A stretch of DNA of 64,000 nt from Cryptosporangium minutisporangium (GTDB taxonomy: Bacteria > Actinomycetota > Actinomycetes > Mycobacteriales > Cryptosporangiaceae). The stretch is taken from positions 127,169-191,168 of the forward strand of contig NZ_BAAAYN010000044.1 in assembly GCF_039536245.1 (NCBI RefSeq). Reading direction: 5' to 3'. A model generated the notes under the pieces. The model was not told the DNA's origin. It made no database searches and worked only from the letters and a program-made list of their open reading frames with translations. The position numbers and the translations under genes were made by a program. This document shows positions 1 to 8,381 of the stretch, in pieces (position 1 is the first letter of the stretch; every line of letters begins with the position of its first letter).

Positions 1-45
1 ACGCCGCGACCTTGGCCTCGGTGTCTCAAGTCCTCGCGCTCGCCT

Positions 46-178
46 GTCAGCCTCGCCCCTGGGCGGGGCCGCCCACAGCCGTCAGGCTCGCCCCTGGGCG
101 GGCTGCCCACAGCCGTCAGGCTCGCCCCTGGGCGGGCTGCCCACAGCCGTCAGGCTCGCCCCTGGGCGGGCCGCCCAC
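46..178. repeat. 34-bp tandem repeat, about 3.7 copies
   Basis: A unit of about 34 bp, with core GTCAGGCTCGCCCCTGGGCG, recurs at 46, 81, 115 and 149. The first interval is 35 bp and the others 34 bp. Each unit carries a short GCCC-CT-GGGC inverted element. The array ends 15 bp before the GTG of the downstream phosphoribosyltransferase gene, so it occupies the promoter/leader position of that gene. Confidence 0.85.
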
Positions 179-192
179 GATACGGTGGGGGG

Positions 193-804
193 GTGCTGAG
201 TGTTCCGCTCTCCGTCGGGCGGTCGGAGAGCCCTGCCACGCCTGCCGACCCCGACCTGCGGGAGCGTCTGCTCACCACGTTCCGCTGGATCGACCCCGGT
301 GAGTGGTGCGACCACCTCCTCACCGACCGGTCCGGATGGTGGCGAGACGCGGTGATCCTCGATCGGATCGGACCCGCGTTGGCCGAGTTGTCGCCCGCGC
401 CCCCCACCGTGGTCGTCGCGCCGGCCACCAGCGGCTTCCTGCTCGGTCCCCTGGTAGCCAGGGCGGCAGGTGTCGGCTTCGTCGAGGCGTACCGCGACCT
501 GAGTGGCGCCGAACTCGCCGACGACCTGATCACCCGCAGCAGCGGCCCTGGCCACGACGGACGCCCGGTCGTCCTCGGCGTCCGCTCCCGCCACCTCGGC
601 CCGGACGACGCGGTGCTCGTCGTCGACGACTGGGTGGAGACCGGTGCCCAGCTCGCCGCGCTGGCCGAGATCGTGGTGGCCGCGGGTGCGCGTTATCTCG
701 GTGCGGCGGTGATCGTCGACGGTGCGCCCGCGTCTGTGCGTGACCGGCTGGCCGTACGTGGCCTGGTGCGCGAGGCCGAACTCGACCATCGTCGTCGTCC
801 TTGA
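193..804 (+). CDS. Orotate-phosphoribosyltransferase-like protein
   Basis: This 203-aa protein carries the PRPP-binding loop of type I phosphoribosyltransferases at residues 141-153 (VLVVDDWVETGAQ: hydrophobic run, acidic pair, then T-G-A). A PPTVVVAPATSGFLLG strand-loop at about 70-85 resembles the pyrophosphate-binding loop. The family transfers a phosphoribosyl group between PRPP and a base. The substrate cannot be read here, since the N-terminal half is not that of a standard PyrE or Apt. It probably acts in salvage or an accessory role in the cytoplasm. The start is the GTG at 193, just after the 34-bp repeat; no strong ribosome-binding site is visible. The gene stands alone, with no operon partner. 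Confidence 0.75.
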   Translation: MLSVPLSVGRSESPATPADPDLRERLLTTFRWIDPGEWCDHLLTDRSGWWRDAVILDRIGPALAELSPAPPTVVVAPATSGFLLGPLVARAAGVGFVEAYRDLSGAELADDLITRSSGPGHDGRPVVLGVRSRHLGPDDAVLVVDDWVETGAQLAALAEIVVAAGARYLGAAVIVDGAPASVRDRLAVRGLVREAELDHRRRP

Positions 805-1119
805 CGGTGCCGCTCGGAACCCATGGCGCGGAATCCGTGGACACTCGTTGGCCGGCAGCCCGTCGGGGTCGGTGAATACGTTGCCGAACAGCGAGAACAG
901 GACTCTGTGAATCCGCAGTCGCAATCGTCGGAACGCGCTTCGGAATCTCTGAGCGAAGTACCACCAAAGGGACGGTCCTCCCTCGGACGAACGGGCGAGA
1001 CCACTGGGCACATGGCCCGTTCTCGCCGTGGCGGCGGGCCGACGCGTTACCGAACGGGCATCCTATGGAAGGTCCGTGCGCAGACGCGTCACGCTGTGTT
1101 GTCAGGGGTGGACCCGTCG
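805..1119. other. Intergenic region before the SpoIIE-type gene
   Basis: No convincing gene is seen here. The frame of the downstream phosphatase is open back to 823, but the extra residues are basic and low in hydrophobicity and resemble no domain, so this is treated as leader DNA. It should hold the promoter of the phosphatase; no clear -35/-10 pair was recognised. Confidence 0.5.
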
Positions 1120-2238
1120 ATGCCAACGAATCCGCACCTCGGGGATCCGGTGGTGTCTCCACGCACCGGCATCGTCGGGGCGTGTCTGTTGGCGCTCGCG
1201 ATCGCGGCGTTCGACGTCGCGATGCCGGGTTTGCAGTTCGTCGGCCTGCTGGTGGCGCCCCCGTTCCTGGCGGCCGCGCTGGCGTCGTACCGGGCCACGT
1301 TCGCGGTGGGGACGCTCTGCTTCGCGCTCGGCGCCGCACTCGGCATGCTCGACAACGCCGCGCTCGATCCACAGCAGGTCCTGCGACTCGCCGCGATCCT
1401 GGTGTTCACCGCGCTCGCGGCGTGGCTGAGCATGCTCGGCGACCGGACGTCCAAGCGGGTCGCGACGCTCAGCAAGCTCGCCGCCGTGGCCCAGCAGGCC
1501 GTGCTGCGCCCGATCGGGCCGCGGATAGGCAACATGTCGGTGGCCGTCCGGTACGTGTCGGCCAACGCGGAAGCCGACATCGGCGGTGACCTCTACGAGG
1601 CGCTGAACACCCCCTACGGCACCCGAGTCCTGATCGGCGACGTCCGCGGCAAAGGGCTAGAGGCGGTTCGCCTGGCCAGCAGCGTGCTCGGGTCGTACCG
1701 GCACGTCGCGCACGAGCGGGTGGACCTCCGGGCCATCGTCGCCGACCTGGACCGGGCGGTGGCCCGGTCGGTCGGTTACGAGGACTTCGTGACCGCCTGC
1801 CTGGTGGAGGAGCGGGGCGGGACGTTGACCGTCCTCAACTGCGGACACCCGGCGCCGCTGCTGCTGCGCGGAGGGACGGTCATCCCGCTGGAGCCCCCGT
1901 CGCCGGCGCCGCCGCTGGGCTTCCTGCCGGTCGTGCGGCCGCGGGTCGAGCGACTGGAGCCCGGTGACCGGCTGCTGCTGTTCACCGACGGTCTGGCGGA
2001 GGCGCGGCAGAACGGCGAGTTCTTCCCGATCCGGGAGCGGGCCTGGCGGATCGTCGGGCACGGCACCGTCGAGGACGGACTGACGTCGCTGGTCAACGCG
2101 TTGCGGGGCTGGGTGCACGGAGTGCTCGACGACGACATCGCGCTGATCCTGCTCGAGTACACCGGCGCCGAGCGCAAGCCGGACGCCCCCAGCGCCGCCC
2201 GCCCCACCTGGGAGTGGGACCCCATCTCAGGCGACTGA
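1120..2238 (+). CDS. Membrane-bound PP2C/SpoIIE-type serine phosphatase
   Basis: Residues 18-105 of this 372-aa protein form about three or four membrane segments. The rest is a SpoIIE/PP2C phosphatase domain with the metal-binding motifs DIGGDLYE (153-160) and GDVRGKGLEA (173-182) and a C-terminal FTDGLAEAR and DDIALILL. Such proteins (RsbU-like) dephosphorylate anti-sigma-factor antagonists and so switch alternative sigma factors. No anti-sigma kinase or antagonist gene is adjacent, so its partner is elsewhere. The ATG at 1120 was chosen because the hydrophobic region follows at once and a weak AGGGG lies 11 bases upstream; the frame is open to 823. No PAS or GAF sensor is present, so the membrane part is the likely input. 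Confidence 0.8.
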   Translation: MPTNPHLGDPVVSPRTGIVGACLLALAIAAFDVAMPGLQFVGLLVAPPFLAAALASYRATFAVGTLCFALGAALGMLDNAALDPQQVLRLAAILVFTALAAWLSMLGDRTSKRVATLSKLAAVAQQAVLRPIGPRIGNMSVAVRYVSANAEADIGGDLYEALNTPYGTRVLIGDVRGKGLEAVRLASSVLGSYRHVAHERVDLRAIVADLDRAVARSVGYEDFVTACLVEERGGTLTVLNCGHPAPLLLRGGTVIPLEPPSPAPPLGFLPVVRPRVERLEPGDRLLLFTDGLAEARQNGEFFPIRERAWRIVGHGTVEDGLTSLVNALRGWVHGVLDDDIALILLEYTGAERKPDAPSAARPTWEWDPISGD

Positions 2239-2274
2239 CCCCGCGCCGTCGTCGCCCGTCGCCCCGTCGCCCGC

Positions 2275-2314
2275 GGGTTCGCGGGTTCGTGGGTTCGCGG
2301 GTTCGCGGGTTCGC
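2275..2314. repeat. 8-bp tandem repeat GGGTTCGC, five copies
   Basis: Units start at 2275, 2283 (one T change), 2291, 2299 and 2307. The repeat lies 36 bp after the phosphatase stop codon, at the left end of the repeat-rich intergenic region. Confidence 0.85.
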
Positions 2315-2321
2315 GGTGGTC

Positions 2322-2347
2322 TTCCCGAAAATCCGTCTCGGGGTGGG
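2322..2347. repeat. Left copy of a short hairpin repeat flanking the 32-bp array
   Basis: TTCCCGAAAATCCGTC followed by TCGGGGTGGG. CCCGA and TCGGG can pair to form a small hairpin. The same 16-bp core recurs at 3180-3195, on the other side of the 32-bp array, in the same orientation. Confidence 0.7.
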
Positions 2348-2564
2348 GCCCGCGGATTCCTACGGTCGTGGCAACTGCGGAGCGGTGTGGCCGTCGGGCA
2401 GCGAGCGGGGACGCCGCTGGGCCGGAGGTGGTGTTCGCCTGAAGGACTGCCTCGGCTGACGCTGTTGGTGGGGTGGTTGTCGCCGTTTCCGGGTGCCCGC
2501 CGAGGTGGTTGTCGCGCTTCGCGTGCCATGGTCCGGAATGCACGACAACCACGTCGTGCTCCCC

Positions 2565-3098
2565 CGGAAAGCGCGCCAACCATCAGCGGGGCCACCCGGG
2601 AAGGGCGCCAGCCATCAGCGGGGCCACCCGGGAAGGGCGCCAGCCATCAGCGGGGCCACCCGGGAAGGGCGCCAGCCATCAGCGGGGCCACCCGGGAAGG
2701 GCGCCAGCCATCAGCGGGGCCACCCGGGAAGGGCGCCAGCCATCAGCGGGGCCACCCGGGAAGGGCGCCAGCCATCAGCGGGGCCACCCGGGAAGGGCGC
2801 CAGCCATCAGCGGGGCCACCCGGGAAGGGCGCCAGCCATCAGCGGGGCCACCCGGGAAGGGCGCCAGCCATCAGCGGGGCCACCCGGGAAGGGCGCCAGC
2901 CATCAGCGGGGCCACCCGGGAAGGGCGCCAGCCATCAGCGGGGCCACCCGGGAAGGGCGCCAGCCATCAGCGGGGCCACCCGGGAAGGGCGCCAGCCATC
3001 AGCGGGGCCACCCGGGAAGGGCGCCAGCCATCAGCGGGGCCACCCGGGAAGGGCGCCAACCATCAGCGGGGCCACCCGGAAAGCGCGCCAACCATCAG
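2565..3098. repeat. 32-bp minisatellite array, 16 full copies
   Basis: A 32-bp unit beginning CATCAGCGGGGCCACCCGGG and ending AAGGGCGCCAGC repeats from 2581 to 3092 with almost no variation and no spacers. Both edges carry the variant CCCGGAAAGCGCGCCAAC (ending at 2580 and at 3092). Because 32 is not a multiple of three, three units (96 bp) restore the frame, and each forward frame reads the same 32-residue repeat without stops. The long open frames here are therefore a by-product of the repeat. CCCGGG and GGCGCC palindromes sit in every unit. Confidence 0.95.
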
Positions 3099-3179
3099 GG
3101 GCGCCAGCCGACGACGAGCAGCTCGGGCCGTCCCCCGTTTGCCAGGGCCGCATGAGAATGGCCGCCGCCGAGGGGCAGT

Positions 3180-3240
3180 TTCCCGAAAATCCGTCGCGGG
3201 TGGGACGGCCGAGGCGCGGTTCCCCGAAGGCCCGTCGGGG
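3180..3240. repeat. Right copies of the short hairpin repeat
   Basis: TTCCCGAAAATCCGTC (3180-3195) followed by GCGGGTGGG repeats the element at 2322. A diverged copy, TTCCCCGAAGGCCCGTCGGGG, follows at about 3220-3240 with a better stem (CCCCGA/TCGGGG). The spacing between the two exact cores is 858 bp, enclosing the 32-bp array. Confidence 0.65.
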
Positions 3241-3259
3241 CTGAGCGGGTGGTCGGCGC

Positions 3260-3420
<161 letters not shown>

Positions 3421-3727
3421 GCAGGAACGGGAGCCGGGCGGGTGTCGGCTCGGTGCTATTGGCGGATGGCGAGCGCAAGGCGCCGTCGTGCGGCGGCGCG
3501 GCGGGCGGCGTCCGCTTAGTTGGGGCGCGCGGACGCCGAAGGGCACAGCGACCGTCACCCCTCACCGCGAGGGCGCCAATAGGCGCCATTCTCCGATGGC
3601 TCTGTGAGCCACCGGAAGTAATCACTCTCGGGCTTCGAGATCAACGGTCGGCCTGAATTGTCATCTGGGCGCTGAAACGCGCGGTTCACGCACGATGTGA
3701 GCCCGACCACTGTCACCCAGCTGACGA
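3421..3727. other. Intergenic region with small hairpins
   Basis: No gene is seen. The region contains GGCGCC-AATA-GGCGCC (3572-3587) and TGGCTC-TGT-GAGCCA (3597-3611). GTGCTATTGGCG at about 3454 is partly complementary to the first of these. A transcript across here would be folded, but no known RNA family was recognised. Confidence 0.4.
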
Positions 3728-3728
3728 C

Positions 3729-3778
3729 TACCGGCCAGTAACATGGCATATGTTACCGGCCAGTACTACCGATCGGTA
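3729..3778. promoter_or_regulatory. Triple palindromic operator before fadE5
   Basis: TACCGGCCAGTA occurs at 3729-3740 and again at 3754-3765. TACCGATCGGTA, a perfect 12-bp palindrome, follows at 3767-3778. All three fit TACYGRYCRGTA. A second dyad, GTAACAT-N5-ATGTTAC (3738-3756), overlaps the first two. The cluster ends 49 bp before the fadE5 ATG. Inference: it is the binding site of a TetR-like, acyl-CoA-responsive repressor; the regulator gene is not next to it. Confidence 0.65.
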
Positions 3779-3827
3779 CAGGGCTCGTCAGGGCGGCGGG
3801 CCAGTCGGCACGGGAGGACAAGCCGCG

Positions 3828-5678
3828 ATGAGCCACTACAAGGCCAATCAGCGCGACCTGGAGTTCAACCTCTTCGAGGTGTTCGGAGCCCGCGAACGCC
3901 TGGGCAACGGCCCGTTCGAGGCGATCGACGAGGACACCGCGCGCGCGTTCCTGGCGCAGATGGTGGAGGTCGCCGAGGGGCCGCTCGCCGAGTCCTTCGC
4001 GGACGCCGACCGCAACCCGCCGGTGTTCGATCCGGCCACGAGCTCGGTGAAGCTGCCCGAGTCGTTCAAGAAGTCGTACCGGGCGTTCGTCGACTCCGGT
4101 GCCTGGGAGCTCGACACCCTCGTCGAGCTCGGCGGCACCCGCGCGCCGCGGCAGCTGGTCTGGGCGATCGCCGAGCTGATCCTGGGCTCGAACCCGGCTG
4201 TCCACATGTACTCGAGCGGCTTCTCGTTCGCCGGAATCTTCTACCGGCTCGGCACCGAGCAGCAGAAGAAGTGGGCGCAGCTCTTCATCGACAAGCAGTG
4301 GGGCTCCACGATGGTGCTCACCGAGCCGGACGCCGGCTCGGACGTGGGCGCCGGACGCACCCGGGCGATCCCGCAGGCCGACGGCACCTGGCACCTCGAG
4401 GGCGTCAAGCGGTTCATCACCTCGGGTGAGCACGACCTGAGCGACAACATCATCCACTACGTCCTGGCGCGGCCGGTCGGCGTCGAGGGCGTCGGCGGAC
4501 CTGGCACCAAGGGCCTGAGCCTCTTCATGGTGCCCAAGTTCCACTTCGACGAGGAGGGCAACCTCGGCGAGCGCAACGGGGTCTACGTCACCAACGTCGA
4601 GAAGAAGATGGGCCTCAAGGTCTCCGCGACCTGCGAGGTGACGTTCGGCGACAAGCACCCCGCGGTGGGCTACCTGGTCGGTGACGTGCACGACGGCATC
4701 CGCCAGATGTTCATGATCATCGAGGGTGCCCGCATGATGGTCGGCACCAAGGCGATCGCGACGCTTTCCACCGGTTACCTGAACGCGCTGGAGTACGCGA
4801 AGGAGCGGATCCAGGGCGCCGACCTCACCAAGCAGGCCGACAAGACCGCGCCGCGGGTGACGATCATCCACCACCCCGATGTCCGGCGGAGCCTGCTGCG
4901 GCAGAAGTCTTACGCCGAGGGTCTGCGTGCGCTGGTGCACTACACCGCGTCGGTCCAGGACCAGGTCATCGAGGGTCAGGCCGCCGGCGACCTCGAGGCC
5001 GCGGAGACGGCCGAGCGCCTGAACGACCTGCTGCTGCCGCTGGTGAAGGGCGGTGGCTCGGAGCGCTCGTACGAGCTGCTCGGCGCCGAGTCCTTGCAGA
5101 CGTTCGGCGGTTCGGGCTTCCTCCAGGACTACCCGATCGAGCAGTACATCCGGGACTCCAAGATCGACACCCTCTACGAGGGCACCACCGCCATCCAGGG
5201 CCAGGACTTCTTCTTCCGGAAGATCGTCAAGGACTCGGGTAAGGCGCTGGCCGCGCTGGCGGGCGAGATCGCGGCGTTCATCGAGTCGGAGAGCGGCAAC
5301 GGTCGGCTGAAGAACGAGCGGGCACTGCTCAAGACCGCGCTCGACGACGTCCAGGCGATGGTCGGCTGGAGCGTCACGCAGTTGATGGGCATGCAGGAGG
5401 ACCCGGCCAACATCTACAAGGTCGGTCTGAACACGACGCGGCTGCTGCTGTCCACCACTGACCTGGTGGTCGGGTGGCTGCTGCTCCGTCAGGCGGACAT
5501 CGCCATTCAGTCGCTCGACAACGGTGTCTCCCGCCCGGGTGACGAGGACTTCTACACCGGCAAGATCGCGTCGGCGCGGTTCTTCGCGGCGACCGTGCTG
5601 CCGGAGCTGTCCGCCCGGCGTGCGGTGCTCGAAGCCACCACGCTGGACGCGATGGAGCTGCCCGAGAGCGCGTTCTGA
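3828..5678 (+). CDS. fadE5: Acyl-CoA dehydrogenase, FadE5 type
   Basis: The 616-aa flavoprotein catalyses the first oxidation of fatty acyl-CoA in beta-oxidation. It matches the mycobacterial FadE5 subgroup over its whole length: the N-terminus [18 protein letters not shown], the FAD/substrate segment [20 protein letters not shown], the TSGEHDL loop, the [20 protein letters not shown] region carrying the catalytic-region motif, [17 protein letters not shown], and the C-terminal ELPESAF. At about 610 residues it is longer than classical 380-residue acyl-CoA dehydrogenases, as expected for this group. The ATG at 3828 follows GGGAGGA at 3812-3818. The frame is open further upstream, but that part overlaps the operator cluster. 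The gene is probably monocistronic and controlled by the TACYGRYCRGTA sites. Confidence 0.92.
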   Translation: MSHYKANQRDLEFNLFEVFGARERLGNGPFEAIDEDTARAFLAQMVEVAEGPLAESFADADRNPPVFDPATSSVKLPESFKKSYRAFVDSGAWELDTLVELGGTRAPRQLVWAIAELILGSNPAVHMYSSGFSFAGIFYRLGTEQQKKWAQLFIDKQWGSTMVLTEPDAGSDVGAGRTRAIPQADGTWHLEGVKRFITSGEHDLSDNIIHYVLARPVGVEGVGGPGTKGLSLFMVPKFHFDEEGNLGERNGVYVTNVEKKMGLKVSATCEVTFGDKHPAVGYLVGDVHDGIRQMFMIIEGARMMVGTKAIATLSTGYLNALEYAKERIQGADLTKQADKTAPRVTIIHHPDVRRSLLRQKSYAEGLRALVHYTASVQDQVIEGQAAGDLEAAETAERLNDLLLPLVKGGGSERSYELLGAESLQTFGGSGFLQDYPIEQYIRDSKIDTLYEGTTAIQGQDFFFRKIVKDSGKALAALAGEIAAFIESESGNGRLKNERALLKTALDDVQAMVGWSVTQLMGMQEDPANIYKVGLNTTRLLLSTTDLVVGWLLLRQADIAIQSLDNGVSRPGDEDFYTGKIASARFFAATVLPELSARRAVLEATTLDAMELPESAF

Positions 5679-6179
5679 GCGGGTGCCCGCAGCGCTGAGC
5701 CGCGGGCGTAATTCGTCGAAGTTCGTCGAGGTCCGTCGAGCGTGCTGGCTCGACGTGCCGGGCGTGCTGCCACGGGACGGAGGGGCGTGCCGGCCCGCGG
5801 CTCGACGTCAGATGGCCTTCACGGGTACCCGTGAAGGCCATCTGACGTTTCCCGGTCCGAGCCGGAGCCGACAGCCGCGGGGGCTACCCGCGGGGCTCGG
5901 TGGGAGGGGAAGACGCCATCGTGGCGGGTGGTGGGTAGTTGACACGCGCCGGGTCGTCATGGTTTCGGCATCCCGTCGTACCCTGGGTGGAGTAGCGTCG
6001 GCAGCGTTCACACGGGCCGTGTGGATTCGCGTGTCAGGCAGGCTTCTGCCGGGTACGTGGCCCCGTGGCGACGCAATCGGCGAAGCCACGCGAACAGCTG
6101 GTGCGGCATCCCCCACCCGGGAGGCCGAATCACCGTCGAGGTGCCTCCAGCACCTGGCGAACACGACCGGGAGGTCGAC
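5679..6179. other. Intergenic region between fadE5 and the DUF6458 gene
   Basis: No gene is seen. It opens with three imperfect 10-bp repeats (TTCGTCGAAG, TTCGTCGAGG, TCCGTCGAGC, about 5711-5740) and holds the 44-bp palindrome at 5805-5848. A TTGACA hexamer lies at about 5939-5944, but no matching -10 was recognised. Confidence 0.5.
5805..5848 (+). terminator. 44-bp perfect palindrome, probable fadE5 terminator
   Basis: Each 22-nt half is the exact reverse complement of the other; the left half begins ACGTCAGATGGCCTTCACGG and the centre is GGTACC. It lies 127 bp after the fadE5 stop and is followed by TTT. As RNA it would form a stem of about 20 bp with almost no loop; as DNA it could extrude a cruciform. 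Terminator is the simplest reading. Confidence 0.7.
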
Positions 6180-6413
6180 ATGGGTATCGGCGCGGGGCTC
6201 TTCCTCATCGCCCTCGGCGCAATATTTGCCTTTGCCGTCACGGTCGACCTGCAGGGCATCAACCTTCAGGCGGTCGGCTGGATCCTGATGTTCATCGGCA
6301 TCATCGGGATCCTGATCAGCGTCTTCTACTGGGGGCCGCGGAAGCGCGCCACTCAGACGACGCGAGAGCGGATCTACACGGACGACCCGACGCAGCCGCC
6401 GCCTCCGCTCTGA
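6180..6413 (+). CDS. Small membrane protein, DUF6458-like
   Basis: The 77-aa protein has two hydrophobic helices at about residues 2-20 and 32-51, joined by a short loop, then a basic and proline-rich cytoplasmic tail ending PPPPL. This matches the actinobacterial DUF6458 family, whose function is unknown. The ATG at 6180 follows GGGAGG at 6170-6175. It stands alone and is followed by a hairpin shared with the convergent neighbour. Confidence 0.8.
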   Translation: MGIGAGLFLIALGAIFAFAVTVDLQGINLQAVGWILMFIGIIGILISVFYWGPRKRATQTTRERIYTDDPTQPPPPL

Positions 6414-6426
6414 ACGCACCTCCGCA

Positions 6427-6465
6427 CCGAACCCCGACCGCTCCGGCGGCCGGGGTTCGGCGTTT
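6427..6465. terminator. Bidirectional terminator
   Basis: CCGAACCCCG (6427-6436) pairs with CGGGGTTCGG (6451-6460) across a 14-nt loop, followed by CGTTTCT. It lies between two convergent stop codons (6413 and 6466). Confidence 0.8.
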
Positions 6466-8346
6466 CTAAGGGGTGACTCCCCGGAGCATGAGGACCAGCT
6501 CGCTCGGTGCGCCGGGGACCAAACGAATGGGGATACCCCAGTCCTGGCGACTCAGGTGGCAGGCCGGGTTGGGTCCCTCCACGTCGCAACTGGCGGCGTG
6601 GGCGATGACTTGCAGAACGCCGTCACCGTCCGCGGACGGCTCGGCCTCCTCCTGCGCGGCGGCGAGGACGATCCGCCGCTCCAGGTCGGTGCTCACGCCG
6701 AGTCCGTCCAGCAGGACGCCAGGCGGATTGGCCGAGATCTCCAACCGGGTGGAGGGCCCGTACCGGTCGTCCAGCTTCTGCCCGGCCGGTGGCTCGAACA
6801 CCACCTCGACCCGCACCGGTCCCGGGCTCAGCTCGACCGGTGGGCGCTTGGTCCGATGCCGGCTACCCGACACCTGCGCCACCGACTGCATCGCACCCGG
6901 CGGTACCGGCCGCACGATCCGGTGCGCAGCGGACTCCACCACGACGAGCGTTCCGTCGGCCACGACCGCGCCGGACGGCTCGGCGACTCCGGTGGTCAGT
7001 GTGGAGACCTCGGCGGTCACCGGGTCGTAGCGTCGAATCGCGTTGTTGTACGTGTCGCAGACCGCGATCGACCCGTCCGGTAGGACCGCGACGCCGAGCG
7101 GGTGCTGGAACAGCGCGTCGGCTGCTGGTCCGTCCATCGCGCCGAAGTCGAACAGCCCTTTGCCGACCGCGGTGTGAACTTCGCCGTCCTCGATCCACCG
7201 CAGCGCCGAACTCTCCGAGTCGGCGACCCAGAGCTTGTCCCCGTCGGCGGCGAGGCCGGACGGCTGCGCGAACCACGCCTGGTCGAGCGCACCGTCCCGC
7301 AGCGACTCCACAGTGGTGCCCGCGAACACCGCGAGCGCTCCGGCCACCGGGTCGAACGTCCAGAGCTGGTGGGTGCCGGCCATCGCGACCACGACCGCGC
7401 CCGCCGGGTCGTACCAGGTCACGTCCCACGGCGACGAGAGGCGAGCCGCCAGCGGGTCGGCCGGGACGTCGACCGGGTCGCCTGGAGCGCCTCGCCAGGT
7501 CTCACCGGTGCCGGCGACCGTCCGCACGGTGCCGTCGGCGAGCGACACGGCCCGCAGCTGGTGGTTGACGGTGTCGGCGACCACGACGTCGTAGCCGACC
7601 TGCTCGGCGATCGCAGGGGGCAGCACGCAGACGCCCTGCGGCTCGGCGAAGCGTGCGGTCTCCGCGTCACCGTCGACCGAGCCTCGCGCGCCGGAGCCGA
7701 TCCGCCGCAGCACGGTCTCGCCGTCCGCGGCGAGCTCGACGACCGAGTGGTGGGCAGAGTCGCTGACCAGGAACGAGCCGCCCGGCAACAGCGCGATCTT
7801 GCCGGGGAAGCGCAGCTCGGTGTCCGCACGCGCGGCCGGCGTCGGCAGGACGCCGTCGGTGCGCAGCGTGCCCTTGGCCGTGTGCTCTTCGACGAGGTCC
7901 CGGATCAGCCGGCGTAGCCCCTCGGCGTGCCCTTCCCCGGACATCGAGGCGACCAGGTAACCCTCGGGGTCCACGACGGCCAGCGTCGGCCAGGCCCGGG
8001 CCGCGTACTGCTGCCAGGTCAGCAGGTCGGGATCGTCGAGGACCGGGTGCGGGACGTCGTACCGCTCGACCGCTGCGGCCAGAGCCCCCGGGTCACGCTC
8101 GTGCTCGAACTTCGGCGAGTGAACGCCCACGACGACGAGCTGGTCGCCGAACTCCTCCTCGACCGGACGCAGCTCGTCGATCACGTGCAGACAGTTGATG
8201 CAGCAGAACGTCCAGAAGTCGAGCAGGACGATCCGGCCGCGCAGGTCGGCCAGCGAGAGGTCGCGGCCGCCGGTGTTCAGCCAGCCGCGACCCTGCAGCT
8301 CAGGGGCCCGGACCCGGAACCGGCGGGCGGAGTCGGTAGCAGTCAC
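6466..8346 (-). CDS. Thioredoxin-like/NHL-repeat protein (NHLRC2-like)
   Basis: In this 626-aa protein residues 1-150 form a thioredoxin-like fold with the motif FWTFCCINC, whose redox-type pair C49-I-N-C52 is followed by a TlpA-like Pro (ARAWPTLAVVD). Residues of about 185-490 form an NHL beta-propeller with repeated LPGGSFLVSDSAHH- and PDGSIAVCDTYNN-type blades, and a C-terminal beta-rich segment follows. The arrangement is that of NHLRC2-type proteins. The substrate is unknown; a thiol-disulfide or sensing role is family-based. There is no signal peptide, so it is cytoplasmic. It starts at an ATG and is convergent with the DUF6458 gene. Confidence 0.85.
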   Translation of the reverse strand: MTATDSARRFRVRAPELQGRGWLNTGGRDLSLADLRGRIVLLDFWTFCCINCLHVIDELRPVEEEFGDQLVVVGVHSPKFEHERDPGALAAAVERYDVPHPVLDDPDLLTWQQYAARAWPTLAVVDPEGYLVASMSGEGHAEGLRRLIRDLVEEHTAKGTLRTDGVLPTPAARADTELRFPGKIALLPGGSFLVSDSAHHSVVELAADGETVLRRIGSGARGSVDGDAETARFAEPQGVCVLPPAIAEQVGYDVVVADTVNHQLRAVSLADGTVRTVAGTGETWRGAPGDPVDVPADPLAARLSSPWDVTWYDPAGAVVVAMAGTHQLWTFDPVAGALAVFAGTTVESLRDGALDQAWFAQPSGLAADGDKLWVADSESSALRWIEDGEVHTAVGKGLFDFGAMDGPAADALFQHPLGVAVLPDGSIAVCDTYNNAIRRYDPVTAEVSTLTTGVAEPSGAVVADGTLVVVESAAHRIVRPVPPGAMQSVAQVSGSRHRTKRPPVELSPGPVRVEVVFEPPAGQKLDDRYGPSTRLEISANPPGVLLDGLGVSTDLERRIVLAAAQEEAEPSADGDGVLQVIAHAASCDVEGPNPACHLSRQDWGIPIRLVPGAPSELVLMLRGVTP

Positions 8347-8381
8347 GCCCCCAGTCTGCCTGCCGGTTCGGAGCCCCTACG

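Noticed and set aside
823-1119. N-terminal extension of the SpoIIE-type phosphatase
   Set aside because: The extra 99 residues look like translated intergenic DNA, and a plausible ATG precedes the membrane domain.
2565-3098. CRISPR array
   Set aside because: The 32-bp units are contiguous with no variable spacers, and no cas genes are present; this is a minisatellite.
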